Positions 1-9,795 of a stretch of DNA of 64,000 nt are shown here, in pieces. Origin of the DNA: Comamonas testosteroni (GTDB taxonomy: Bacteria; Pseudomonadota; Gammaproteobacteria; Burkholderiales; Burkholderiaceae_C); assembly GCF_030505195.1 (NCBI RefSeq), contig NZ_CP129672.1, positions 3,878,501-3,942,500 on the forward strand. The letters run 5' to 3'. Each line of letters starts with the position of its first letter. Position 1 is the first letter of the stretch. The notes under the pieces are model-generated. The model ran no database searches, was not told where the DNA came from, and saw nothing but the letters and a program-made list of their open reading frames with translations. A program made the position numbers and the translations under genes.

Positions 1-121
1 ATTCTATATTTTTGTGAGAATGCCTGCAAAACACTGTGTCACCCGTTCCGTCACTTACTCTTGGGGCGCCAAGCCGCCTGCGGCAACCAGGCTTGCAAGC
101 CCATCCATCGTCAACAGTGGA

Positions 122-802
122 TTACATGAGGCCCTGCGTGGCCATGGAAAGCGCAGCGCCAGGCGCCACGATCACATGGTCCAGCACCCTGACATCAATC
201 AGCGCCAGAGCCGATTGGAGGGTGGCGGTCAGCGATTTGTCTGCGCTGCTGGGCTGTACCTGCCCGCTGGGGTGGTTGTGCGCCAAAATAACGGCCGCCG
301 CATGATGTTGCAGCGCGCGCAAAGCCACTTCTCTGGGGTACACCGAGGTTTGTGTGAGCGTTCCGCGAAACAGCTCTTCCATCGCGATCAACCGGTTCTG
401 ACTGTCCAGAAACAGCACTGCAAACACCTCATGGTGCTTGGCGGCCAGGTGTAGTTGCAGAAAATGAGTCACTTCCTCGGGCGAGCCGAACACGTCGCGC
501 TCGCGCAGCTGCTGTGCGGTGGCACGGCGGGCCAGCTCCAGCACGGCCAGCAGCTCGGCGCGCTTGGCGGGGCCCAGTCCTTTGACGGCACGCAAATCCT
601 GGTAGCTGGCGGCCAGCAGCCCGGCCAGTCCCCCGGTGCCCGGCAGATTGAGCAGCTCATCGGCCATCTGCAACACCGTCTTGCCGGCCATGCCGGTGCG
701 CAAAACAATGGCCAGCAGCTCCGCATCTGACAGTGCGGCCGCACCCCGCTGCGCGAGCTTTTCGCGCGGCTGGGAATCCAGGGGCAGGTCTTTGATGGAC
801 AT
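122..802 (-). CDS. radC: RadC family JAB-domain protein
   Basis: This is a RadC-type protein of about 226 residues. It has an N-terminal helix-hairpin-helix region (the PREKL and [15 protein letters not shown] stretches) and a C-terminal JAB/MPN-like metal-binding domain with the signature HNHPSG followed by a downstream aspartate. The family was once assigned to DNA repair, but its true role is unsettled; a metal-dependent hydrolase is implied by the fold. The reading frame extends upstream to 850, but the start at 802 ([16 protein letters not shown]) gives the usual family length and removes a non-conserved leader. No clear ribosome binding site supports either start. The gene is divergent from fkpB. 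Confidence 0.9.
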   Translation of the reverse strand: MSIKDLPLDSQPREKLAQRGAAALSDAELLAIVLRTGMAGKTVLQMADELLNLPGTGGLAGLLAASYQDLRAVKGLGPAKRAELLAVLELARRATAQQLRERDVFGSPEEVTHFLQLHLAAKHHEVFAVLFLDSQNRLIAMEELFRGTLTQTSVYPREVALRALQHHAAAVILAHNHPSGQVQPSSADKSLTATLQSALALIDVRVLDHVIVAPGAALSMATQGLM

Positions 803-916
803 GGGCGTCAGTGCTCGCTTGCACAAGGCGGGGAGGGGCGGGCCGGCCATCTCAACGCAGCCACGAAGAGGTTATAGGCTCGCTCTTACAATGCAGCCCA
901 GTTTATCGGGACTTTC

Positions 917-1387
917 ATGACCACAAGCGCAACCCCTTCGGATCTGCCCGTCGTGCAGGCAGGCTCTTTTCTCACGCTGCATTACCGCCTGGCCGGCCCG
1001 GCTGGCGATGTGATCAATACCTTCAACGAAAAGCCGGCGACGCTGTCGCTGGGTGCGGGCGAGCTGTCGCCGGCCATGGAAGACAAGCTGATCGGCCTGG
1101 CCGAGGGCACGCACACCACTTTCGAGCTGCCCGCAGGCGAGGCTTTTGGCGAGCGCAATGCCGACATGATGCAATGGGTGGCCCGCAAGCTGATGAACGA
1201 GCTCGGCGACCCGCATGAGCAATACACCGCTGGCGATGTGGTGCAGTTCCCCACACCCGACGGCCTGGGCAGCTATGCCGGTGCTGTGGTTCAGGTGCGC
1301 GAGGACGGCGCCGTGCTGTTCGACTTCAACCACCCGCTGGCCGGCCAGCCCGTGACGTTTGAAGTGAAGCTGATCGGGGTGCTCTGA
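917..1387 (+). CDS. fkpB: FKBP-type peptidyl-prolyl cis-trans isomerase, SlpA/FkpB type
   Basis: This 156-residue protein is a short FKBP-type prolyl isomerase of the SlpA/FkpB group, predicted to be cytoplasmic. It has the split FKBP fold: an N-terminal strand with SFLTLHYRLAG, the PAMEDKLIGLAEG core, an inserted flap around the GEAFGERN segment, and a C-terminal FDFNHPLAG stretch diagnostic of this subgroup. Proteins of this group catalyse proline isomerisation and often act as chaperones. The next gene on the same strand is ispH, an arrangement conserved in many proteobacteria, although here a GC-rich repeat lies between them. Confidence 0.92.
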   Translation: MTTSATPSDLPVVQAGSFLTLHYRLAGPAGDVINTFNEKPATLSLGAGELSPAMEDKLIGLAEGTHTTFELPAGEAFGERNADMMQWVARKLMNELGDPHEQYTAGDVVQFPTPDGLGSYAGAVVQVREDGAVLFDFNHPLAGQPVTFEVKLIGVL

Positions 1388-1391
1388 AATG

Positions 1392-1464
1392 ACACACCCC
1401 CTGAGCTGCTGCGCAGCTTCCCCCTTCAAGGGGGACGACGGCCTTTGCTGCGGGGCGGCCCTTG
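1392..1464. repeat. GC-rich dispersed intergenic repeat, copy 1
   Basis: The fkpB-ispH gap holds a compound GC-rich hairpin sequence. A 6-bp stem (AGCTGC-TGC-GCAGCT) is followed by a C-run/G-run hairpin (CCCCCTT paired with AAGGGGG), then GACGACGG and a TGCGGGGCGGCC tail. Related copies lie at 16300-16403 on the opposite strand and, shortened, at 40811-40865. This looks like a REP-type intergenic repeat of the genome. Whether it acts on mRNA stability or termination is not visible. Confidence 0.6.
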
Positions 1465-1550
1465 CTGCGGTCGGCCCGTGCCGCCGTCCCGCGCTTCAAG
1501 CGCGCCAGTGTCATGCCGTTCGAGTGGTGCGTAGCGCCAGGGGGGATTGA

Positions 1551-4040
<2,490 letters not shown>

Positions 4041-4071
4041 TTTTTTAGGCTACAATAGACGCTTCGACACA

Positions 4072-4161
<90 letters not shown>

Positions 4162-4168
4162 TATACGA

Positions 4169-4205
4169 AAAAGCCTTGTAATTCAATGAGTTACAGGGCT
4201 TTTTT
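4169..4205 (+). terminator. Rho-independent terminator after tRNA-Ser
   Basis: A 13-bp stem with one G-T pair (AAAAGCCTTGTAA with TTACAGGGCTTTT) is followed by a T-run. It lies inside the left end of the element, so it would replace whatever terminated the tRNA before insertion. It also separates the integrase gene from read-through. Confidence 0.8.
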
Positions 4206-4238
4206 CATTTTGGGTGGTAACAGAATTGGTAGCAATCA

Positions 4239-5564
4239 ATGCTCTCGTTACCCATCTATTTGCGTGCAGGAACCTACTACCTGCATACACGCATAGCAGG
4301 CAAACAGTTCAAGCGCAGCCTAGGCACAGGCTACAAAAAAGAGGCAATACTTAGAGCAATCTCATTGCTCAATAGCCTCTCACAGATGAACAAGCCAAAG
4401 TTTTCCGACTTCGACCTCTCAAACGTCAGAGCCTATGAGATTGACCTAAACAGGGGTCTATTGAAAACTGATGGAACACCCGAAGACCATCAAAGGGCCA
4501 TAGAAGCCCTTCAAATGCTTCAAATGACCCAGCCTAGGGTTGCCCCTCAACCCACACAAGAAAACGCCACAGAGGGCGCTTTGATGGGTGTAGAGGAAAA
4601 AGGTATCACTCTAAAAGACCTTGTTGAACAGTTCTTTAAGTTGCGTTCTCAACTATCGCAAGCAACATCAATTGCGTATAGAAATACAGTTGATGAACTT
4701 GAAAAATATACAAAAATTAAATATGTAAATCGCTTAAAAGTAAGTGATATTAATAGGTATATAAACTATCTTGCAGAAAAAGGTAACTCTCCAAGAACCA
4801 TAGATAACAAGATGGCTAACTTGAAAGCCATATTTAATTTTGGAGTTGATAGACAATACATTTCTTCTAATCCCATTGTTGGCAAGCCTTTGATGACAAA
4901 GAAACAAAAAATCAAAGAGCAATGGGCAATTTTTGAAGAAGATGAAATAAAACTTATTTTTGATAGTAAATATCTTTTTGAACAAAAAGAAAAAGATGAA
5001 GACTATTATTTTATGTTGTTGTTAACTGTCTTCACAGGTTGCAGAGTTGATGAACTAACAACCTTAAAAAAAGAAGATTTTAAAACAACAGCAACAGGCG
5101 TCAATTATTTTCACGTTAGAGATAGTAAGACTATTGCTGGTATTAGAGAAATACCAATTTATGAACCGCTTTGGCACTACTTCAAACCATTTTTTAACAA
5201 GAAGACTGATAAAGTTTTTAAGTATCTAGAACGGGATGGGAAAGGTTCAGGGAACGCCGTCGGTAAGAAGTTTGCAAGACATATGGAGTTGGTGAAAGTA
5301 ACAAGAAAAAAACTTGTTTTTCACAGTCTGAGAAAGTTCTACAACAATACATTAGGTATCAATGATGTTCCAGAAAAAGCAATGCACCAACTTTTGGGAC
5401 ACGAAGTATCTACAAGCGATGTTAATAGTGAGTTTTATAGAAATAAATTAACTATTGATAAATTAAATGAGTTAACTAAAAAGCCTTGTGATTACATATC
5501 AAATTTGATTGGAAATCACATAACCGCAACAATTGATGGTGAAGTTAGAAGAATACATTTTTAA
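4239..5564 (+). CDS. Tyrosine recombinase (integrase) of the tRNA-Ser element
   Basis: This 441-residue phage-type integrase should drive integration at, and excision from, the tRNA-Ser site. An N-terminal DNA-binding region comes first. A SAM-like core-binding domain spans roughly residues 125-225 (SQATSIAYRNTVDELEKYTKI onward). The catalytic domain shows Arg in TGCRVDELTTL (about 269), HSLRKFYN (H about 362, R about 365), LLGHEVS (H about 388) and the Tyr nucleophile in NSEFYRNK (about 399). It starts 78 bp after the tRNA, the usual position. The start codon has only a weak ribosome binding site. No excisionase gene was recognised nearby. Confidence 0.92.
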   Translation: MLSLPIYLRAGTYYLHTRIAGKQFKRSLGTGYKKEAILRAISLLNSLSQMNKPKFSDFDLSNVRAYEIDLNRGLLKTDGTPEDHQRAIEALQMLQMTQPRVAPQPTQENATEGALMGVEEKGITLKDLVEQFFKLRSQLSQATSIAYRNTVDELEKYTKIKYVNRLKVSDINRYINYLAEKGNSPRTIDNKMANLKAIFNFGVDRQYISSNPIVGKPLMTKKQKIKEQWAIFEEDEIKLIFDSKYLFEQKEKDEDYYFMLLLTVFTGCRVDELTTLKKEDFKTTATGVNYFHVRDSKTIAGIREIPIYEPLWHYFKPFFNKKTDKVFKYLERDGKGSGNAVGKKFARHMELVKVTRKKLVFHSLRKFYNNTLGINDVPEKAMHQLLGHEVSTSDVNSEFYRNKLTIDKLNELTKKPCDYISNLIGNHITATIDGEVRRIHF

Positions 5565-5579
5565 GAAGAATTAAATAGA

Positions 5580-5603
5580 AAGGCTCCACGAGGGAGCCTT
5601 TTT
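5580..5603 (+). terminator. Terminator hairpin of the AAGGCTCC family, copy 1
   Basis: The stem AAGGCTCC/GGAGCCTT with a 5-nt loop and a following T-run lies 15 bp after the integrase stop codon, so it fits a rho-independent terminator. The same stem sequence recurs at four other places in the element. Confidence 0.75.
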
Positions 5604-5692
5604 GCTTGTGACGCTTATAAGCGACAGTGTTTCTACCTATGCAACTATCTCGTACACTCTTCAGGTTGACAACTTGTAACAAGAAGAGTGAG

Positions 5693-6499
5693 ATGGAAAG
5701 AGCATTTTTCACCAGGAACCCATCACCAGCCGAATTGATAGTGTTGGCTAAATATCTTGGAACCTATCGTGATGGAACGGGAGGATACCGAGAGACTGAT
5801 GGTAGTTCTCGTGCAGACCCTAGGCAAATTGAGAGGTGCTTTGCAGAGTTGCTACACGGGAGAACAACTGAAAGCAAGATGTTCTACGATTTCATCATTG
5901 AATTCAATGAGAGTGGAGGCATAGCAGTTCGTGGAGCCTCTGTTAAATCGAAGCAAATTCAAAAATTAAAAGATTATAAAAAATTAGGTTTGAGAGCACA
6001 TCTTGAAATTTCTAATTCAAGTGCAAAAGATTGGAAACTTTGCAGAGAAAGAAATTTAACAGAAGAAGATTTTCTGCAAAAAAGAAATCCAGAAGATTTT
6101 GGAAAAGTAATTCTTGATAGACAAGTTCAAGAAAGAGAACTTTCAGAAAAAAATTATAAGGAAGAAAATTCCACAAAAAATAATATTTTCTTTGTGGCAA
6201 AAGAAAGTATTTTTATATCAGTTCTTTATTCACCAGAAATTAAAGGTGAAAGAAGTTGGTTGGTTGCTACATTTAATATAAATTTGCCAGCACCAAAAGA
6301 ATGGAAATTTGAAGGGAAAAGGTTGGTTGGTCTGGACGAGAACAACGAGTGTGTTTATGAATGGTATGCCTTGTCAGGAAGTCAATTCAAATACTACCCG
6401 AAGATAAGTTCAAAAATGTATGGAACAGAACTTTTCACGCTACCAAGACCAACCGTAGAAACCTTGCAGGCAAAGTCATCAAGACTTTTCGGGGCTTAA
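5693..6499 (+). CDS. Putative type II restriction endonuclease
   Basis: No family was recognised with certainty. The 268-residue protein (from the ATG reading MERAFFTRNPSP) lies tail to tail with an m5C methyltransferase, overlapping it by 4 bp, the usual layout of a type II restriction-modification pair. The segment GLRAHLEISNSSAKDW contains an acidic residue followed by an S-A-K motif, compatible with a PD-(D/E)XK-type active site. GGIAVRGASVKSKQ upstream may also belong to the core. The frame is open from a GTG at 5627, but that start has no ribosome binding site. The middle of the gene is very AT-rich. Function is inferred mainly from the neighbour. Confidence 0.6.
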   Translation: MERAFFTRNPSPAELIVLAKYLGTYRDGTGGYRETDGSSRADPRQIERCFAELLHGRTTESKMFYDFIIEFNESGGIAVRGASVKSKQIQKLKDYKKLGLRAHLEISNSSAKDWKLCRERNLTEEDFLQKRNPEDFGKVILDRQVQERELSEKNYKEENSTKNNIFFVAKESIFISVLYSPEIKGERSWLVATFNINLPAPKEWKFEGKRLVGLDENNECVYEWYALSGSQFKYYPKISSKMYGTELFTLPRPTVETLQAKSSRLFGA

Positions 6500-7551
6500 A
6501 GGATTTCCTTTACCTTTTTCATAATTTGCTGCATTAGTAATGGCGGAACTGCGTTGCCAATTTGCTCAAATTTTTCAGCCAAATCTCCCTCAGGCTCAAA
6601 GTGAGAAGGGAAGGTTTGGATAGCAGCACACTCCCTCCAAGAGAGTCTTCTTGGGGGGGATAACTTTGGAAATTCTGGTGCAAATTCCAAGTGGTCATAT
6701 GTGTCTGTGAAACGCCATTTTTGCTTCCAACCATTCGCAAGGTCGCTCCATTCAAGTTCCATCATAGGAGAGGCTGGATGGAGTGTTACGTGGCGGAAGT
6801 TAGCAACCACTGTGAATGCTGTTTCATCCCAACGGTGACGGCGATTACGAGATACAAAATACCAAGAGAAGTTGCCTTCTGGGTCGTGAGGACGTTCGTA
6901 GTATTCGCCTACTGGGTTTGCTGGTAAGTGACGAATAGCCTCACCGTGAGAAGCCCAAGGAAGAAGCCCAGTTTTCTTCACAAGAGAAGGCTTGCAGTGA
7001 GTTGGTTCAGGAAAGATGAACTCATTGCCAACATCGTGACGAACACCAACAATAATCACTCTTTTTCTTTGCTGTGGAACACCGTAGTCAGCAGCATTCA
7101 AAAGCATCGAGAAAACGTGATATTTAACAGAAAGTTGGTTCTCATAAACATCAATTTGCTTCTTGAACCACTCGCCATTTTGAAGTTTTGTTAAGCCAGA
7201 AACATTCTCAGCAATAAAGACTTTTGGCTTAATTCTATTGACTGCCTCTGCGAACCCTAAAAAAAGGTTAGAGCGTTCATCTTTTTCAGGGGTTCTTAAC
7301 CCGCCCATAGAGAAGGACTGGCAAGGGTAGCCACCCATCACAATGTCTGCTTTGGGATAAGGGTTTTTCTTGCTTTCGTTGAACTCAAAGATACCCGTAG
7401 TCTTAACGTCTGTCTCTTTGAAATGCTTGGCAAAGGTCGCAGTTGATGCTGCAAATTTGTCGAGTGCTAGAACCGTTTGGAAGCCTTCTGCGTGTGCTCC
7501 AAAGTCCATACCGCCTGCACCCGAGAAGAGGGAAACAATCCGCGAACTCAT
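6496..7551 (-). CDS. DNA (cytosine-5-)-methyltransferase
   Basis: This is a 351-residue m5C methyltransferase using S-adenosylmethionine. Motif I is LFSGAGGMDFG (residues 8-18) and motif IV is GGYPCQSFS with the catalytic Cys at about 77. Motif VI is ENV at 115-117, motif VIII is QQRKRVIIVG, and motif X is EQIGNAVPPLL near the C-terminus. The region between VIII and IX is the target recognition domain; its specificity cannot be read. It probably protects the element and host against the convergent endonuclease, and a restriction pair also stabilises the element by post-segregational killing. Two TGGCCA sequences lie just upstream of its start. Confidence 0.93.
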   Translation of the reverse strand: MSSRIVSLFSGAGGMDFGAHAEGFQTVLALDKFAASTATFAKHFKETDVKTTGIFEFNESKKNPYPKADIVMGGYPCQSFSMGGLRTPEKDERSNLFLGFAEAVNRIKPKVFIAENVSGLTKLQNGEWFKKQIDVYENQLSVKYHVFSMLLNAADYGVPQQRKRVIIVGVRHDVGNEFIFPEPTHCKPSLVKKTGLLPWASHGEAIRHLPANPVGEYYERPHDPEGNFSWYFVSRNRRHRWDETAFTVVANFRHVTLHPASPMMELEWSDLANGWKQKWRFTDTYDHLEFAPEFPKLSPPRRLSWRECAAIQTFPSHFEPEGDLAEKFEQIGNAVPPLLMQQIMKKVKEIL

Positions 7552-7684
7552 ATGTAGTTATATCCAGTAGGAGAGTTCTCGAATTTTATGGAAATTCAGT
7601 TGTCTTGGCCAGTGAAGTGTCGCTTTTGGCCAACGATATTCTTAATTGAAATTTAAAATATGTTATTTATAACTTTTAATTATA

Positions 7685-7850
7685 AAGGCTCCTGAGTGGA
7701 GCATTTTTTATCGCTTAACAATGAATGACTGTGTAAGTAACAGATGTCAAATCATCTGAGTTGTTTAAAAAAAATCAACCCAAGTTTAAATAACTTTTCT
7801 GCTTTCATATTTTGGACTAGATTAAAAAAGGCTCCACATTGGGAGCCTTT
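7685..7850. repeat. Two orphan hairpins of the AAGGCTCC family, copies 2 and 3
   Basis: At 7685-7709 a GGCTCC/GGAGC stem is followed by a T-run. At 7827-7850 a 9-bp stem AAAGGCTCC/GGAGCCTTT is present. Both lie in the 480-bp gap between the divergent methyltransferase and the rep leader, where no upstream gene on the plus strand ends. They are therefore either terminators of unseen transcripts or a dispersed repeat of the element. Confidence 0.6.
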
Positions 7851-7891
7851 GTTTGTATTTGACATTAAAAAGATTTTTAGTATATTTAAAA

Positions 7892-7922
7892 TAATAAGAA
7901 CAGCGACTAACTGTTCTTATTA
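7892..7922. other. 12-bp perfect hairpin upstream of rep, candidate double-strand origin or operator
   Basis: TAATAAGAACAG and its exact complement flank the 7-nt loop CGACTAA. The site lies about 110 bp before the rep leader ORF. Rolling-circle replicons often nick in the loop of such a hairpin close to rep. An operator or terminator reading is also possible; the T-run after it is poor. No family nick-site consensus was matched. Confidence 0.45.
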
Positions 7923-7998
7923 ATAAACTTAAAGTGTAAGAGACTTTAAATTGCTACCTAAAATTAATTTATCAAAAAATAATTAAAAAGTCAAGTTT

Positions 7999-8027
7999 AA
8001 ATCTCCACACAAAATATTTGGAGATTT
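7999..8027 (+). promoter_or_regulatory. Hairpin sequestering the ribosome binding site of the rep leader ORF
   Basis: AAATCTCC (7999-8006) pairs exactly with GGAGATTT (8020-8027), 13 nt apart. The right arm contains the GGAG ribosome binding site of the 45-codon ORF that starts 4 nt later. In a folded mRNA, translation initiation would be blocked. This suggests translational control of the leader and, through coupling, of rep. Inferred from sequence only. Confidence 0.5.
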
Positions 8028-8031
8028 TTCT

Positions 8032-8169
8032 ATGGCTAAAAATATATTAAATAAAAAGTATAAAACCTATCTTGGAAGGTATGCGAAATCCTCTACCACT
8101 TGGAGAGGATGTAGAGAGATAAAAACTATTGATATTACAGATGTTCCGGCTGTTTTAGGAGGTCTGTAA
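8032..8169 (+). CDS. 45-residue leader ORF translationally coupled to rep
   Basis: A small basic protein starts MAKNILNKKYKTYLGR and ends in DVPAVLGGL. Its stop overlaps the rep start by one base (TAATG), and the strong AGGAGG ribosome binding site of rep is inside its last codons. Both facts indicate translational coupling. No family was recognised. Such short ORFs before rep genes are either copy-control proteins or leaders whose translation opens the rep start. Confidence 0.6.
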   Translation: MAKNILNKKYKTYLGRYAKSSTTWRGCREIKTIDITDVPAVLGGL

Positions 8170-9443
8170 TGTCTAATATTAAAAATAATAAAATAACAAA
8201 GAATGATTTAAAACAATTACTTCATAAAAATAGAATTAAAAGATTTGCTTTATTAAGAAATAGTAGAAGAATATTTTTAGAATACGCAAAAAAGACAAAT
8301 GTTTTTACTAATGATTTGCATAAAGTTTCTAGAACAATAAATTGTAAATACGCTTTGTCAGGTGGCTTCGAAAAAGTTGAAGTTCATTGTGATAGCAAAA
8401 CAGCCTACTACGTTGGTTTACAGACTTGCGGAAGCATTTGGACTTGTCCAGTATGTGCAGCAAGAATAAGCGAGACAAGAAGAAAAGAAGTTTGTCATGC
8501 AATGGAAAAAATCTATGAAGAAGGTTTTCAATCTGTAATGGTTACATTGACTTTTCCTCACGATAAAACAATAGCCTTAGATGAACTAATTAAAAAACAA
8601 TCTTTGGCGTTGAAATATTTAAGAGAGGGAAACACTTGGACTTGTTTTAAGAAAAGAATTGATTTTCAAGGTTTAATAAGAGCATTAGAACTAACATACG
8701 GTGCCAATGGTTGGCACCCACACACACACGAACTATGGTTTGTTGATAAAGGATTGAAAGAAAAAGATATTAAAACTTTTATTGTAAATCGCTGGATAAA
8801 ATGTTTAAAAAAAGCAGGTTTAGTGAGTGTAAAAAACACAATGGCTACTCATAGTGCTTTAAAAACAAGGTCAGTAGATATAAAAATGAACTGTAAATCT
8901 AGTGATTATTTATCAAAAAATGATAATTTGAATTGGGGTATTGATAGAGAAATTGCGAAAGCAGTAAATAAGGGTAAATCAAAAGGTTATCATCCATTTG
9001 AGTTTTTAGAAGAAATAACAGAAGTTAACTCAAAATTATTTATAGAATATTCAAAAGCGATGAAGGGAAAAAGTCAATTATTCTGGACGCCAGGATTAAA
9101 AGAAAAATTGGGTGTAGATGATATGACAGATGAAGATATTTGCAACGAAAAAGATAGCGATAATGAAAATCCATTGTTTGACAGAGAAATATATTTCACA
9201 GAAGAAGAATGGGAGATAATTGCTAAAAAAGAATATAGAGCAAAGATATTAAACTATTTTGAAAATGCAGGAGAAAAAATTGATGAATGCTATGAAAAAA
9301 TTATTGATTTAATAAAAACAAATATTGAAAATGATAAAATAATTGAAGATGAAAGAAAAAAGATACTTTCTCCTAACCCGGTTCCTGATAGTTATTATTT
9401 ATTAGAAACATCTCAATTTGATGAGATACCAGAGTTTAATTGA
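8169..9443 (+). CDS. rep: Rolling-circle replication initiator (HUH endonuclease, Rep_1-like)
   Basis: This 424-residue protein has the features of rolling-circle plasmid Rep proteins. A zinc-finger-like CGSIWTCPVCAARI lies at about residues 88-101, followed by motif 1 VMVTLTFPHD (about 123-132). Motif 2 is GWHPHTHELWF (about 181-191), with the paired histidines that bind the metal. A Tyr/Lys motif in SSDYLSKND (Tyr about 246) is the likely nicking residue. The C-terminal third is acidic and unassigned. It implies that the excised circle replicates as a plasmid, or that nicking aids element maintenance. Strongly AT-rich codon use sets it apart from the host. Confidence 0.85.
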   Translation: MSNIKNNKITKNDLKQLLHKNRIKRFALLRNSRRIFLEYAKKTNVFTNDLHKVSRTINCKYALSGGFEKVEVHCDSKTAYYVGLQTCGSIWTCPVCAARISETRRKEVCHAMEKIYEEGFQSVMVTLTFPHDKTIALDELIKKQSLALKYLREGNTWTCFKKRIDFQGLIRALELTYGANGWHPHTHELWFVDKGLKEKDIKTFIVNRWIKCLKKAGLVSVKNTMATHSALKTRSVDIKMNCKSSDYLSKNDNLNWGIDREIAKAVNKGKSKGYHPFEFLEEITEVNSKLFIEYSKAMKGKSQLFWTPGLKEKLGVDDMTDEDICNEKDSDNENPLFDREIYFTEEEWEIIAKKEYRAKILNYFENAGEKIDECYEKIIDLIKTNIENDKIIEDERKKILSPNPVPDSYYLLETSQFDEIPEFN

Positions 9444-9477
9444 ATGGTGGCACAAGTAAAAATACAACCTGTTTTGA

Positions 9478-9540
9478 AGACGAATAGGCGGTATGCCTTA
9501 GCACGCCGGACAGTGCGATAGCACCCATAGCGGCAGCGTA
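9478..9540. other. GC-rich patch after rep, candidate origin (oriT or dso)
   Basis: In an otherwise AT-rich gap, about 60 bases downstream of rep are GC-rich, with short overlapping repeats of GCGATAGC/CATAGCGGC type and a GGCGGTATGCC mini-hairpin. Conserved GC content in a non-coding stretch suggests selection. The element needs an oriT for its relaxase and a nick site for Rep, and none is assigned elsewhere. This is position-based inference only. Confidence 0.3.
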
Positions 9541-9572
9541 AATAAATAAAAGAAGAATATTATTAAATTAAC

Positions 9573-9601
9573 TTGACAAATAAGAAATAATTTTATATGG
9601 T
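9573..9601 (+). promoter_or_regulatory. Sigma-70 promoter of the candidate small RNA
   Basis: A perfect -35 box TTGACA (9573-9578) is followed after 17 bp by TATGGT (9596-9601, four of six consensus bases). No ORF with a ribosome binding site follows before the terminator at 9707-9730. Confidence 0.6.
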
Positions 9602-9607
9602 ATTTTT

Positions 9608-9731
9608 AAGCGTGAAACGTTAAGCGCTTTAACACTTTTAAAGTGTTTGTATTTATTGCCCCATACGTGGGGATTTATCTACCCTGTGGGTAGTCGGTAG
9701 TTTAAAAAGGTTCCATTAGGAGCCTTTTTTA
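9608..9731 (+). ncRNA. Candidate structured small RNA, about 120 nt
   Basis: Downstream of the promoter, four hairpins follow in a row. They are AAGCG/CGCTT (9608-9629), a 17-nt palindrome around AACACTTT/AAAGTGTT (9631-9647), CCCCA-TACG-TGGGG (9659-9672) and CTACCC-TGT-GGGTAG (9679-9693). They end in a rho-independent terminator, AAGGTTCC-ATTA-GGAGCCTT plus T-run (9707-9730). There is no coding potential. The order promoter, stable stems, terminator is that of a regulatory RNA. It could instead be a single-strand initiation site of the replicon. No known RNA family was recognised. Confidence 0.5.
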
Positions 9732-9756
9732 TTGATAAATAAAATTGGTCGAAAAA

Positions 9757-9776
9757 AAGGCTCCATTAGGAGCCTT
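9757..9776 (-). terminator. Terminator of the 9796-10389 gene, AAGGCTCC family copy 5
   Basis: The stem AAGGCTCC-ATTA-GGAGCCTT is followed on the minus strand by a T-run, 20 bp after the stop codon of the minus-strand gene. It is nearly identical to the terminator at 9707-9730, which faces it. Confidence 0.7.
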
Positions 9777-9795
9777 CTTCATTTGTGCAGAAGAG

